From the NCBI GenBank assembly GCA_902625215.1, contig CACOAO010000005.1:1-64000 (forward strand): a stretch of DNA of 64,000 bases, read 5' to 3'. The notes beneath the pieces are model-generated. The model searched no databases. It had not been told where the DNA came from and worked only from the letters and a program-made list of their open reading frames with translations. Position 1 is the stretch's first letter; each line of letters begins with the position of its first letter. A program made the translations under genes and the position numbers. Below, piece by piece: positions 1 through 9,019 of this stretch. The stretch comes from an uncultured SAR116 cluster alpha proteobacterium (GTDB lineage Bacteria; Pseudomonadota; Alphaproteobacteria; Puniceispirillales; Marisalimonadaceae).

Positions 1-262
1 CATTTGATTTTCCTATAATATATCCATTTTTAATTATTTTAGTAAATAACCTAGAAACAGAGTTTTTTGGTTGTGAACAATGATTAGCTTCAGTAACAAA
101 TCTGTCATTTACTGCGTGCTCACTTAAAAAAATTTCCTCAGAATTTTCGGACATTAACTTGTAGTGAAGAATTCCATTTAAATGTTTTTTACCCGTAATG
201 GAATAAACTATATCTAAATTATCTTTTCTGAAAATTTTTGTGTTTATCTCAATTTCTGTCAT
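1..262 (-). CDS. Hypothetical protein, partial (runs off left edge)
   Basis: An open frame of 87 codons begins with ATG at 262 on the minus strand and runs off the window without a stop. A GGGA sequence about 8 bases upstream can serve as ribosome binding site. The visible N-terminus (MTEIEINTKIFRKDN) is mixed alpha/beta in character, with no signal peptide or membrane segment. I do not recognise a family, and the missing C-terminal part may be decisive. Confidence 0.5.
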   Translation of the reverse strand, partial: MTEIEINTKIFRKDNLDIVYSITGKKHLNGILHYKLMSENSEEIFLSEHAVNDRFVTEANHCSQPKNSVSRLFTKIIKNGYIIGKSN

Positions 263-564
263 TCTAGTATCCCAATAACATCGCTAGAAAAAAACATTTA
301 ACTATTTTTTTGCTAGGGAGTGGCCAACTAAATAATCGAAAGACATTAAATTGTTTTTATTCAATAGTCAATTATAAATGTTTCACGATATGTGAACACA
401 TACTGTTGATTTATTACTAAAATTTAAATCTATTGTGTGGAGTGAGATCAGTATATTTTCAAATAGGTCTACTGAGTTCACTTCATTAACAAGATAATAA
501 ATACCATCTAGATATTTTTGAAAGTTTGTTTTAGTCTAATTAAAAGCTAGTTGGGGAATTAAAT
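263..564. other. Intergenic spacer, no gene seen
   Basis: This 302-base AT-rich spacer separates the divergent genes at 1-262 (minus) and 565-1038 (plus). I find no open frame with a ribosome binding site, no tRNA and no strong hairpin. It probably holds both promoters; no operator stands out by eye. Confidence 0.5.
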
Positions 565-1038
565 TTGAAAAATAAAATGGAATTTTTTTTGCAACAAAAC
601 TTTGTAAGCGTATGGCACCACTTTTTGTCTTTTGAAATTAGCAGGTCAAAGTTTGCTCTTGAAACTTGGGGAAGTGCAAATGCATATTTAGTTTTTCAGG
701 TCATAGCTTGGCATCATATTTTAGTTATGATAGATGAATCTGAAGCTCGAATAAGAGATGAAGCAGTAGAATTATGGTTCAAATTAACTAAAGCTGGTTT
801 TAAGACACGTACTGTTTTAACATATAGTCTTATATCATCCCTAACATCTTTAAGTATAGAAACTGTTAGAAGACAAGTTAAAAAACTAGAAAATGATAAT
901 TGGGTTTTTTATTCCAAAAAAGAAGGGGTTAAATTTAGTCCGAGTGAAAAAAATAACAAGTTTCTTGCAGATATTTTTAATGTTAAAGAAGTTAGAGACT
1001 TAGGTCGACTTCTTGATGTGTTTGAAAAACATAAATAA
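565..1038 (+). CDS. Winged-helix/HTH transcriptional regulator
   Basis: A 157-residue protein with a helix-turn-helix segment around residues 85-125 (LTSLSIETVRRQVKKLE followed by a wing-like stretch NWVFYSKKEGVKFSP), as in MarR/GntR-like winged helices. The N-terminal 75 residues are helical and may be a ligand or dimer domain. The TTG at 565 is preferred because GGGG at 552-555 lies at good distance; the ATG at 577 is too far from it. It is 19 bases ahead of the SDR gene, so the two probably form one operon and it may control it. Specific ligand unknown. Confidence 0.7.
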   Translation: MKNKMEFFLQQNFVSVWHHFLSFEISRSKFALETWGSANAYLVFQVIAWHHILVMIDESEARIRDEAVELWFKLTKAGFKTRTVLTYSLISSLTSLSIETVRRQVKKLENDNWVFYSKKEGVKFSPSEKNNKFLADIFNVKEVRDLGRLLDVFEKHK

Positions 1039-1057
1039 AATATATAAGGATTTAATT

Positions 1058-1816
1058 TTGGAAATAGAAAATAAAGTCGTTGTTGTTACTGGTGGGTCAG
1101 GTGGGATTGGTCAAGCCTTGGCCAATACTTTCATTAATGAAAATGCAAAAGTCGTTATACTTCTTGATATAAATTTTGATCATTTTGAGTTAGAAAACAA
1201 TAATTTAATTTCTAAAATTTGTGATGTTACGGATGAAAAAGAATTAATTAGAATTATTGACGAAATAAATCTTGAGTTTGGTCTTATAGATATTTTCTGT
1301 TCAAATGCTGGAATACTGAGTTTAGGAAATGAACAATCATCTATTGATGATTGGAACAAAAACTGGAATTTGCATGTGATGTCTCATGTTTTTGCAGCAA
1401 AAAAACTTATACCTGATATGTTAAAAAGACGTAGTGGATATTTTGTAAATACATCTTCAGCAGCTGGTTTATTGAATCATATTGACTCTGTTACATATTC
1501 AACTACTAAACATGCTGCTATTGGCTTCGCTGAGTGGATTGCAATTACTTACGGAAAGCGAGGAATAGGTGTTTCAATATTATGTCCACAGGCCGTAGAG
1601 ACAGCTATGACAAAAGGTAGAGAAAACGAAGTATCAGCACTTGACGGAATGATGAAACCAGAGCAGGTGGCTTTAGATGTAATAAAAGCTATTAAAGAAG
1701 GTACTTTTCTTATTTCACCTCATAAACAGGTATTAGGTTACTTTCAAAACAAAGCGAACAATTATTCACGATGGATTGGTGGCATGCAAAAGTTAAGACA
1801 AAAGCTAAAGTCTTAA
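1058..1816 (+). CDS. SDR-family NAD(P)-dependent oxidoreductase
   Basis: Classical short-chain dehydrogenase. It shows the nucleotide-binding TGGSGGIGQ motif near the N-terminus, the structural NAG motif, and the catalytic Ser...Tyr-x-x-x-Lys set (SSAAG, then YSTTK). I place the start at TTG 1058, behind AAGGA (1046-1050), because the upstream in-frame ATG at 1013 would overlap the preceding regulator gene and lacks a ribosome binding site. That gives 252 residues, the family norm. Substrate cannot be predicted; the neighbouring regulator and the convergent tartrate-type dehydrogenase suggest a hydroxyacid or alcohol. Confidence 0.88.
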   Translation: MEIENKVVVVTGGSGGIGQALANTFINENAKVVILLDINFDHFELENNNLISKICDVTDEKELIRIIDEINLEFGLIDIFCSNAGILSLGNEQSSIDDWNKNWNLHVMSHVFAAKKLIPDMLKRRSGYFVNTSSAAGLLNHIDSVTYSTTKHAAIGFAEWIAITYGKRGIGVSILCPQAVETAMTKGRENEVSALDGMMKPEQVALDVIKAIKEGTFLISPHKQVLGYFQNKANNYSRWIGGMQKLRQKLKS

Positions 1817-1819
1817 ATT

Positions 1820-2890
1820 TTACAATGCATCTGCTATCGCCGATCCACAACTAATAGTATTTGCTTTTCCTCCTAAATCCCTAGTTCTATACTCTTCTTT
1901 TTCTAAAACTTCTTCTATTGCTCTAACAATATGTTCTGATGCTTCCTGAAATCCAAGATATTGAAGCATCATAGCACCTGCCCAAATTTGACCAACAGGG
2001 TTAGCAATTCCTTTCCCAGCAATATCTGGCGCGGATCCATGTACTGGCTCAAATAATGATGGAAATTTTTTCTCAGGGTTAATATTACCAGATGGGGCAA
2101 TACCAATTGTTCCAGTGCAAGCAGGTCCTAAATCTGATAAAATGTCACCAAACAAATTTGAAGCTACCACAACATTAAATTTGTCAGGATTAAGTACAAA
2201 ATGTGCACAAAGTATATCAATATGATATTTATCCCATTTAACTTCTGAATATTGTTTTGCCATATTTTCTACCCTCTCATCCCAATAGGGCATAGTAATA
2301 GAAATACCATTGGACTTTGTAGCTGATGTTAAATGTTTTTTTTTTGATTTATTTGCTAACTCAAATGCAAATTTAAGAACCCTATCTACACCTACTCTTG
2401 ACATAATAGTTTCTTGCATAACAATTTCTCTTTCAGTATCTGGAAACATTTTGCCTCCTATAGAAGAGTACTCTCCTTCTGTGTTTTCTCTGATAATATA
2501 AAAATCTATATCGCCTGGTTTGCGATTTGCAAGAGGAGAGGGAACTCCAGGCATTAATTTAACTGGTCTGAGATTTATATATTGATCAAACTCTCTTCTA
2601 AATTTTAACAAAGAGCCCCACAATGAAATATGATCAGGAATTTTTTCAGGCCAACCTACTGATCCAAAAAATAAAGCATCATGCTGCCCAATTTGCTGTT
2701 TCCAATCATTTGGCATCATTTGACCATGCTTTGAATAATATTCATAAGAGCTAAAGTCAAAATAATCAAAGTGAAGATTAATACCAAATTTGTTTGAAAC
2801 TATATTTAATACTTTCAAAGCTTCAGGCATTACTTCTGTTCCAATACCATCTCCAGGTATTACAGCGATGTTATATTTATTTTTTTGCAT
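1820..2890 (-). CDS. Tartrate/D-malate dehydrogenase-type enzyme (isopropylmalate DH family)
   Basis: A 356-residue beta-decarboxylating dehydrogenase. It begins with IAVIPGDGIGTEV, carries the family signature region NLFGDILSDLG and the HGSAPDIAGKG motif, and has the RENTEGEYS loop typical of tartrate dehydrogenase (TtuC) and D-malate dehydrogenase (DmlA) rather than LeuB. The reaction class is NAD- and Mn/Mg-dependent oxidation and decarboxylation of a 2-hydroxy dicarboxylic acid. It lies 8 bases downstream of the NIPSNAP gene on the same strand (likely operon). One of three paralogues in the window. The exact substrate is inference. Confidence 0.85.
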   Translation of the reverse strand: MQKNKYNIAVIPGDGIGTEVMPEALKVLNIVSNKFGINLHFDYFDFSSYEYYSKHGQMMPNDWKQQIGQHDALFFGSVGWPEKIPDHISLWGSLLKFRREFDQYINLRPVKLMPGVPSPLANRKPGDIDFYIIRENTEGEYSSIGGKMFPDTEREIVMQETIMSRVGVDRVLKFAFELANKSKKKHLTSATKSNGISITMPYWDERVENMAKQYSEVKWDKYHIDILCAHFVLNPDKFNVVVASNLFGDILSDLGPACTGTIGIAPSGNINPEKKFPSLFEPVHGSAPDIAGKGIANPVGQIWAGAMMLQYLGFQEASEHIVRAIEEVLEKEEYRTRDLGGKANTISCGSAIADAL

Positions 2891-2898
2891 TAAATTTC

Positions 2899-3222
2899 CT
2901 AATATTTTTCAAAAGGTGTCCATGGAGCAGCTGTCATTAGTTTGTTTTCTTGTGTTAAAACAAGTGGTCTAAACTCTGATGCAAACTTTATGAAATCTTT
3001 ATCATTATATATAGTTTTCCACAATTCTCTTCTTTTATTATCATTTTCAAATTGCCAAACGTGAATTATTTGATTTAATGCACCTACATCGCCAATAAAA
3101 TACCGTATAATATTACTTTTATATTTTTTTAATGCTGGCCAACCTAACTCCTCGTAAATTTTTATTGCTGACGATAATTTACCAACATGTAATGTATAAG
3201 TTCTTAACTCAAAAATTTTCAA
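2899..3222 (-). CDS. NIPSNAP family protein
   Basis: A ferredoxin-like small protein whose start (MKIFELRTYTLHVGK) and H-x-W-x-F central strand (IHVWQFEND) match the NIPSNAP family, often found beside catabolic genes in bacteria. The start is taken as TTG 3222 because a perfect GGAGG lies just upstream; the longer frame beginning at 3234 would place that ribosome binding site inside the gene. The resulting 107 residues fit the family. It is the first gene of a probable operon with the tartrate-type dehydrogenase. Molecular function of NIPSNAP proteins in bacteria is not well defined. Confidence 0.8.
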   Translation of the reverse strand: MKIFELRTYTLHVGKLSSAIKIYEELGWPALKKYKSNIIRYFIGDVGALNQIIHVWQFENDNKRRELWKTIYNDKDFIKFASEFRPLVLTQENKLMTAAPWTPFEKY

Positions 3223-3320
3223 TATTTCCTCCAATATAAAACGAATTTTATCCCAACTGCTTTATTGAGTTTTATTATATTTTATTTAATAATGGATATT
3301 AGAAATAATAGGAAGATTTT

Positions 3321-4460
3321 ATGCAAGTTTTAGAAATAAAAGATTTAGAAATATTAGCAAAAAAACGTGTTCCAAAAATGTTTTTTGACTATGTAAATTC
3401 TGGTTCATGGAGTGAAACAACGTACAATGAAAATGTTTCAGACTTTCAAAAAATTAAACTTAGGCAAAGAGTTGCAATTGATATGTCAGATAGAACTCTT
3501 AAAACTAAGATGATTAATCAATCTGTTTCGATGCCAGTAGCTATTGCTCCGACTGGTTTAACAGGAATGCAAAGAGCAGACGGTGAAATATTAGCAGCAC
3601 AAGCAGCAGAAGAATTTGGTATTCCTTACACTTTATCAACAATGAGTGTTTGCTCAATTGAGACCGTAGCTGAAAAAACAACAAAACCATTTTGGTTTCA
3701 ACTTTATGTCATGAAAGATAAAAAATTTATGGAACGTCTTATTGATAGAGCTAAAGAAGCTAAATGTAGTGCTTTAGTTTTAACACTTGATTTACAACTT
3801 TTAGGCCAAAGACATAAAGATTTAAGAAATGGACTATCAACACCACCTAAATTAATTCCTAAACATATTTATCAAGTATTAACAAGACCTATGTGGTGTC
3901 TAAGAATGCTAACTACTAAAAACCACTTTTTTGGAAATATTGTTGGTCACGTTGAGGGAATAAAAGATGTTAGATCTTTAGGTTCTTGGATAAGCACTCA
4001 GTTTGATCAAAAACTTGATTGGAAAGAAGTGGATTGGATTAGAAAGAGATGGGGTGGCAAATTAATAATCAAAGGCATTTTAGATTCTGAAGATGCTCTG
4101 TTAGCCTCTAAAACAGGAGCTGATGCAATAATTGTTTCTAATCATGGAGGAAGACAACTTGATGGAGCATCTTCTACAATAAATATTTTACCTGAAATAG
4201 TGGATAAAGTTGGAAAACTTGTTGAAGTTCACATTGATGGAGGAATAAGATCTGGTCAAGATGTTGTCAAAGCAATGTGTTTAGGCGCTAAAGGCACATA
4301 TATTGGTAGAGCATTTTTGTATGGTTTAGGAGCTCTTGGGAAAGAAGGCGTAACAAAAGCCCTTGACATCATTAAAACCGAAACAGATATGACAATGGCT
4401 TTATGCGGCAGAAGAGATATTCATGATTTAAATAGGGATAATATTTATACATCTAAGTAA
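3321..4460 (+). CDS. FMN-dependent alpha-hydroxy-acid oxidase/dehydrogenase
   Basis: A 379-residue TIM-barrel flavoprotein of the lactate dehydrogenase (LldD) / glycolate oxidase family. Visible signatures are the N-terminal FFDYVNSGS segment, APTGLTGM (FMN site), the active-site SNHGGRQLDGA motif with the catalytic His, and the FMN phosphate-binding HIDGGIRSGQDVVKAMCLGA / YIGRAFLYG segments. It oxidises an (S)-2-hydroxy acid to the 2-oxo acid; L-lactate is the commonest substrate but cannot be proven from sequence. AGGAAG precedes the ATG. It stands alone, with opposite-strand neighbours on both sides. Confidence 0.9.
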   Translation: MQVLEIKDLEILAKKRVPKMFFDYVNSGSWSETTYNENVSDFQKIKLRQRVAIDMSDRTLKTKMINQSVSMPVAIAPTGLTGMQRADGEILAAQAAEEFGIPYTLSTMSVCSIETVAEKTTKPFWFQLYVMKDKKFMERLIDRAKEAKCSALVLTLDLQLLGQRHKDLRNGLSTPPKLIPKHIYQVLTRPMWCLRMLTTKNHFFGNIVGHVEGIKDVRSLGSWISTQFDQKLDWKEVDWIRKRWGGKLIIKGILDSEDALLASKTGADAIIVSNHGGRQLDGASSTINILPEIVDKVGKLVEVHIDGGIRSGQDVVKAMCLGAKGTYIGRAFLYGLGALGKEGVTKALDIIKTETDMTMALCGRRDIHDLNRDNIYTSK

Positions 4461-4516
4461 TTCTAGCTATAAATTCTAATGTTGAATTTATTTTACATTT
4501 AATAATTAGAAATAAT

Positions 4517-5470
4517 CTAAATATTTGAAAATATTTTATTAGCAGCCTCACTCATTTCTTTTATGCATATTAGAGCTGTAGGTAATTGAACAGAATTACT
4601 AACAAAAGCGTGCATTTGGCCTGGGAAGAGACGATAATGAACTTCATTTCCAAAAGATAAAAGTCTTCTTTTATACGCTTCACCTTCATCAACTAAAGGG
4701 TCTAGACCTGCTGCAAAAATATAAGTAGGTGGTATGTTTTCTAAGTTAGGTGTTAAAATAGGAGATGCTCGACAATCTACTTGTTCTTCATAAGAATTTA
4801 AATAATGATTCATAAAATATTCTATAGTTTTTTTGTTAAGGATCATTCCTTCAAGTTCCATATCCATGGATCTTCTGCACATAGTCATATCTACCCAAGG
4901 ATAAACTAATATTTGGCCATGTACTTTTGGGATGATTTTATCTCTCGACATAATAGTACCTACAGTTGCTAGAGCACCACCGGCACTATCTCCACACAAA
5001 ATAATTTTATTTTCATCAATTTTAAGTTCATTTGTTTTTTTTATAATTTCTGTTATTGCATCTTTTGTTTCAGTAATTTGAGATGGAAATTTATATTCAG
5101 GAGCAAGTTTATAATCAACTGCAATTACTATTGCATGCGTTTGTTTACAAAGATGCCTGCAAACTAAATCATGACTTTCAAGATCACCCATTACAAAACC
5201 ACCACCGTGAAAATATATTATTAAAGGTGATTTTTCATTGTTTGTGTTGTGAACTGATTTATTATAATAACTTCTGAGAGGTATAGGACCAAGAGTACCA
5301 TTCACATAGAAATCTTCTACATTGGTTATATCAACTTTCAACTCCTCAGGAGTTTCTGCCATTTTAGCCCTTAAAGCTCTAAGCTCCTGTGGAGTAAAGC
5401 TCTCAAGAGCTGGAGCATTATTATTTATACGTTCGTTAATTAAAGCTTGTGTATCTTTATCAATTTGCAT
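4517..5470 (-). CDS. Alpha/beta hydrolase of the hormone-sensitive-lipase (family IV) type
   Basis: A 317-residue esterase/lipase. The oxyanion-hole HGGGFVMGD motif, nucleophile motif GDSAGGA, the acidic residue in AGLDPLVDEGEAY and the His in PGQMHAF make a complete catalytic triad. No signal peptide is present, so it is cytoplasmic. Family IV enzymes hydrolyse short- to medium-chain esters. It is transcribed away from mntX and convergently with the hydroxyacid oxidase, so no operon context helps to name the substrate. Confidence 0.88.
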   Translation of the reverse strand: MQIDKDTQALINERINNNAPALESFTPQELRALRAKMAETPEELKVDITNVEDFYVNGTLGPIPLRSYYNKSVHNTNNEKSPLIIYFHGGGFVMGDLESHDLVCRHLCKQTHAIVIAVDYKLAPEYKFPSQITETKDAITEIIKKTNELKIDENKIILCGDSAGGALATVGTIMSRDKIIPKVHGQILVYPWVDMTMCRRSMDMELEGMILNKKTIEYFMNHYLNSYEEQVDCRASPILTPNLENIPPTYIFAAGLDPLVDEGEAYKRRLLSFGNEVHYRLFPGQMHAFVSNSVQLPTALICIKEMSEAANKIFSNI

Positions 5471-5556
5471 TTAAACTCTCTTTTCATAATATATTTATAG
5501 TCATAATAGCATTTATTTAAAATCATATTCTTAAAATTTTGAGATATTTTAAATAT

Positions 5557-5586
5557 TAATAAAGTTAGTCTTAGCTAACTTTATTA
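5557..5586. promoter_or_regulatory. Perfect 12-bp inverted repeat upstream of mntX
   Basis: TAATAAAGTTAG (5557-5568) and its exact reverse complement (5575-5586) flank a 6-base spacer TCTTAG. It sits in the 138-base spacer between the divergent esterase and mntX genes, 64 bases before the chosen mntX start. It could be an operator for a Mn- or Fe-sensing regulator or a hairpin in the mntX leader. There is no T-run immediately after, so a terminator is unlikely. Confidence 0.6.
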
Positions 5587-5650
5587 GTATCTTGACGTTA
5601 TTAATGTCATGTGCAATATGAAGTGCAGAATCCATTTTTTGAGCATGATA

Positions 5651-6820
5651 ATGAACTATAATCCTTCACAAGCAACTATTTCACCATTTATGATTAGATA
5701 TCAGCAAATATTTAGTTATTTATTTTTATTCACAGTTGTTTATCTATTTTTTAATATTGATAATCAGACTTGGGAAATTATAAAATCAGCAGTTGCTGAT
5801 GCATATATAGCTGTCACTAGTTTTGTTGCTGGAACATTATTGTTTTTTTATACATTAGAGAAATACTTAAACTTAGATTTAGAAAAAATATTTTTAAAAA
5901 AACCCAAATTGGAAGTTTTTTTAAGTTCTTTTCTTGGTGCTCTTCCTGGCTGCGGCGGTGCAATTATTGTTTTGACCCAATACTCTAGGGGTAAGGCGTC
6001 TTTTGGATCTGTAGTAGCTGCCCTTACTGCAACTATGGGAGATGCGGCTTTTTTATTAATTGCTAAAGAGCCTATAATTGGTTTATTAATATTTTTTATT
6101 GGTTTTGCTGTAGGTTTTATTTCTGGTGTAATGGTAAATCTCATACATGGCAAAAGTTTCATGAAAATGAATGGTTGTGATGTAATAAAATTAAACTCCA
6201 AGCCATCAAACTATAAAACCTCTAAAACATTAGACTTGTTTTGGATCATTTTAATTATTCCAGGAATAGTATTTGGTATTTTGTCAGCTTTTCAATTGGA
6301 CCTAGATACTTTTTTTTCAAATGAACTAATAGAGAATCCTATTACATTCTATGGATTTTTTGCAGGTTCATTATGTTTTATTATGTGGATTATTCCAATT
6401 ATTAGTGGCTTCAAATATAATCCGTCAACCACTAATGAAAAGATCATAAGAAGAACAGTTTCGGACACAAATTTTATTACTGGATGGGTTATATTAGCTT
6501 TTCTTGCATACGAGTTAACTGTTCATTTAGGAAACTTTGATCTTGTGTCTTTATTTAAATCTTATTATGTATTCGTCCCTCTTATTGCAATAATAGTTGG
6601 GTTTTTACCAGGATGTGGTCCACAAATATTAGTTACGACTTTGTACTTAAACGGAATAATTCCATTGTCTGCTCAGATAGGCAATGCAATTTCTAATGAT
6701 GGTGATGCTTTATTTCCTGCTATCGCTTTACATCCAAAAGCGGCAATCAAAGCAACCATTTATTCTGGAATACCAGCACTAATAGTTGGATATGGTTATT
6801 TCTTTATCTTTGAATTTTAG
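5651..6820 (+). CDS. mntX: MntX-type manganese transporter (ArsP_2/DUF2899-like 10-TM family)
   Basis: A polytopic membrane protein (about 390 residues) with two similar halves, each carrying a glycine-cysteine motif in a membrane segment: FLGALPGCGGAII in the first half and FLPGCGPQILV in the second. This arrangement is that of the putative 10-TM metal transporter family that includes MntX, a manganese uptake system of roseobacters, SAR11 and SAR116. The start is uncertain: ATG 5651 follows GAG at 7 bases, while in-frame ATGs at 5609, 5618 and 5645 have weaker or no ribosome binding sites. A perfect inverted repeat lies upstream. Mn rather than another metal is inference from family knowledge. 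Confidence 0.8.
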   Translation: MNYNPSQATISPFMIRYQQIFSYLFLFTVVYLFFNIDNQTWEIIKSAVADAYIAVTSFVAGTLLFFYTLEKYLNLDLEKIFLKKPKLEVFLSSFLGALPGCGGAIIVLTQYSRGKASFGSVVAALTATMGDAAFLLIAKEPIIGLLIFFIGFAVGFISGVMVNLIHGKSFMKMNGCDVIKLNSKPSNYKTSKTLDLFWIILIIPGIVFGILSAFQLDLDTFFSNELIENPITFYGFFAGSLCFIMWIIPIISGFKYNPSTTNEKIIRRTVSDTNFITGWVILAFLAYELTVHLGNFDLVSLFKSYYVFVPLIAIIVGFLPGCGPQILVTTLYLNGIIPLSAQIGNAISNDGDALFPAIALHPKAAIKATIYSGIPALIVGYGYFFIFEF

Positions 6821-6944
6821 ATTTTAATTTTCTTATAATTTATATTTTGATTTCATTTCAAAAATAGAATGTTACTTGATGTATATTTAATCTAAAGCTA
6901 ACATCATGAAAAAGTAATTATCAATCTAATCGAAAATATTTAAT

Positions 6945-7757
6945 ATGAAGTTTAAACCAGCTGATATACCGTCCAATGATACTCAAAGAGTTAAAGCTGT
7001 CCAACGGACTGGTGTCTTAGACGAAAATAGGACAGAATTATACGAAATATATTGCTTTCTTGCTAAAGAAATAACAGGATGTCCAGTTAGTTGGACTGGC
7101 GTTATTGATAATGAAAAGCAGTTTGTTCTTGCGAGAGATGGTTTCCCAGATGAAGTTCCTATGGCAATGCCAAGAAACCAAACTTTATGTCAATTTGCAA
7201 TTGAAAAAACGGATCCTTTAATTATTAATAATATGTCAACTGACAAACGTTTCAAATATCATCCTGCAGTTGTTGATTTTGGCGTAAGATTCTATGCAGC
7301 TTTTCCTGTAACAACATCAGATGGTTATACTTTAGGAACGCTCTGTGTAAGTGATAATAGGGTAAGAAGATTAACAAAAAACAAAATTAATTTATTAAAA
7401 GGTTTGGCTTCAAAATTATCTTACCAATTAGAAGTTCAAGTTGCTCAAAGAAAAGGAACAGCAGAATCTGTTATTAACATATTAAATAAATTAGTTGAAA
7501 AATTAAATAATCTTCAAATCAAAGAAGCAATTATAATTTTAAAATTTATGATTAATGAACAAATTTCAAAAGAAGATGAAGAACTTTTAATAAAATTTGG
7601 ATTAGTCAAGAGAAAGGATTCTAATTTAGAATTATCTTTAGAGGGGAAAAAGTTAAAATCAGAGTTAAATCTAAACATAGGAATATTGAAACGTATTAAA
7701 AACTTATCCTCGGACGATGAACAACTAATGAGTATGCTAGATCAAATCAAGGAATAA
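6945..7757 (+). CDS. GAF-domain sensory protein
   Basis: A 270-residue soluble protein. Residues about 25-165 form a GAF domain (FLAKEITGCPVSWTGVID, FCQFAI-type CQFAIEK, FYAAFPVTTSDGYTLGTLCVSD), the last being the highly conserved GTLCV strand. The C-terminal 100 residues are helical and charged, without a recognisable kinase, GGDEF or HTH output domain. The stop is 2 bases before the next gene, so both are probably co-transcribed. It may bind a small molecule and act by protein contact; the partner is unknown. Confidence 0.82.
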   Translation: MKFKPADIPSNDTQRVKAVQRTGVLDENRTELYEIYCFLAKEITGCPVSWTGVIDNEKQFVLARDGFPDEVPMAMPRNQTLCQFAIEKTDPLIINNMSTDKRFKYHPAVVDFGVRFYAAFPVTTSDGYTLGTLCVSDNRVRRLTKNKINLLKGLASKLSYQLEVQVAQRKGTAESVINILNKLVEKLNNLQIKEAIIILKFMINEQISKEDEELLIKFGLVKRKDSNLELSLEGKKLKSELNLNIGILKRIKNLSSDDEQLMSMLDQIKE

Positions 7758-7759
7758 AG

Positions 7760-8071
7760 ATGTTTGGTAAAATTTTAAATTTTAAATTTACGTCTGTAAG
7801 CGAAGCCAAATTAGCTGCATCATTTTGTTCAGAAAAGTTTGGCTCTAAAATTACAGAATATAAAATTGTAGGACTTAATATTTTCATTGGTCAAACAGGT
7901 GATTTAAATGTTTCCATTAAATTTGAAAACCCAGAGGCATTAAAGAATTTTGAAACTAATTATATAAACATTATTGCAGATTTAAAAGGAAGTTTAGTTT
8001 TTAAAGAAAATAATTTTGTTGGAGTCTGTACTTTTACATATGAAAAAGAGGCTACAAGCACAGAAATGTAG
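7760..8071 (+). CDS. Hypothetical protein, co-transcribed with GAF protein
   Basis: A 103-residue soluble protein with alternating beta and helix stretches (TSVSEAKLAASFCSEKF, then VGLNIFIGQTGDLNVSIKF), reminiscent of a ferredoxin-like alpha/beta fold. It starts 2 bases after the GAF gene and ends 24 bases before the dehalogenase-like gene, so it probably belongs to a 6945-9363 operon. I recognise no family. Confidence 0.65.
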   Translation: MFGKILNFKFTSVSEAKLAASFCSEKFGSKITEYKIVGLNIFIGQTGDLNVSIKFENPEALKNFETNYINIIADLKGSLVFKENNFVGVCTFTYEKEATSTEM

Positions 8072-8095
8072 ATTAACTACGAAAAGGTTTTACAA

Positions 8096-9019
8096 ATGAT
8101 AGAAGCATCAGAAACATTTGAAGGAACATGGCCATTCCTGCCTAATTTTTTTGATGGAAATGGTTTTAAAATGCATTACGTAGATGTGGGTCCAAGACAG
8201 GCTAATCCAATTATACTTCTTCATGGCGAACCTACTTGGGGCTATTTATATAGAAAATTCATACCTGAATTATCAAAATCATATAGGGTTGTTGTTCCAG
8301 ATATGATGGGTTTTGGTAAATCAGAAACTCCACAAGATAAAGAATATACTTTGAAAACTCATGTAGAAAATTTGAGTAGATTAATAGACAAATTAAAATT
8401 AACCAATATTACGTTTGTTGGTCAAGATTGGGGTGGTCCGATAACAGCTGCTTATTCGATTAGAAACCTTAATAAGGTAAAAAGTTTTGTTTTAATTAAT
8501 ACATTATTTGGATATAGCAAAGAAGAAAGACCAAAAAATTTATCTCCATGGTTTCAGTGGATAAACAAACATTATCAAGATAAAACATTAGATGGTATTT
8601 TGGGTGAACTTGGGTCTACACTCCTTTCTGTCATGAAGATACCTAACTTTACAAATAATAATATTATTAATGAAACGTGGATTAATGCTTATTCAGCTCA
8701 GTTTCCAGATAGAGCGAGTTGTAAAGGAGCTATTAATTTCCCTTTAGATGCTCTTTTAAATAGGATTGTACCTTATATCGTTGAAGGTATTAAACAAGGT
8801 GACCTTAAATCTTTATGTTCGAAACCAGCTGTTTTAGCTTACGGAATGAAAGATAAAGCAATTGAACCAGACTATGCTATAAGAGACTTTAAAGCTCTTT
8901 TCCCTGATTCTAAGGTAGTTGAATTGCCAAATGCTGGTCATTATTCTCAAGAAGATGAACCAGAACTTTTAATAGACTTAATAAAAGAATTCATGAAAGA
9001 AAATGAAAATAAATTATGA
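8096..9019 (+). CDS. Haloalkane-dehalogenase-like alpha/beta hydrolase
   Basis: A 307-residue alpha/beta hydrolase. It carries HGEPTWGYLYRK (oxyanion region with the Asn/Glu-Pro-Thr-Trp signature), GQDWGGPI with an Asp nucleophile rather than Ser, the acid residue in YGMKDKAIEPDY and the His of NAGHYSQEDEPE. An Asp nucleophile plus the PTW signature point to haloalkane dehalogenases and their close relatives. The halide-stabilising second Trp cannot be assigned with certainty, so the true substrate may be different. Its last four bases overlap the next gene (ATGA), indicating coupled translation. Confidence 0.82.
   Translation: MIEASETFEGTWPFLPNFFDGNGFKMHYVDVGPRQANPIILLHGEPTWGYLYRKFIPELSKSYRVVVPDMMGFGKSETPQDKEYTLKTHVENLSRLIDKLKLTNITFVGQDWGGPITAAYSIRNLNKVKSFVLINTLFGYSKEERPKNLSPWFQWINKHYQDKTLDGILGELGSTLLSVMKIPNFTNNNIINETWINAYSAQFPDRASCKGAINFPLDALLNRIVPYIVEGIKQGDLKSLCSKPAVLAYGMKDKAIEPDYAIRDFKALFPDSKVVELPNAGHYSQEDEPELLIDLIKEFMKENENKL

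Noticed and set aside
1013-1057. Upstream in-frame extension of the SDR at 1058
   Set aside because: It overlaps the regulator gene, has no ribosome binding site, and the residues before TTG 1058 are not part of the SDR fold; AAGGA at 1046-1050 supports the shorter form.
1820-2890. Naming this gene leuB
   Set aside because: The RENTEGEYS loop and absence of leuCD nearby favour the tartrate/D-malate group.
8096-9019. Evidence for pollutant degradation
   Set aside because: The haloalkane-dehalogenase-like sequence alone does not show activity on halogenated compounds, and no other genes for such a pathway are present.
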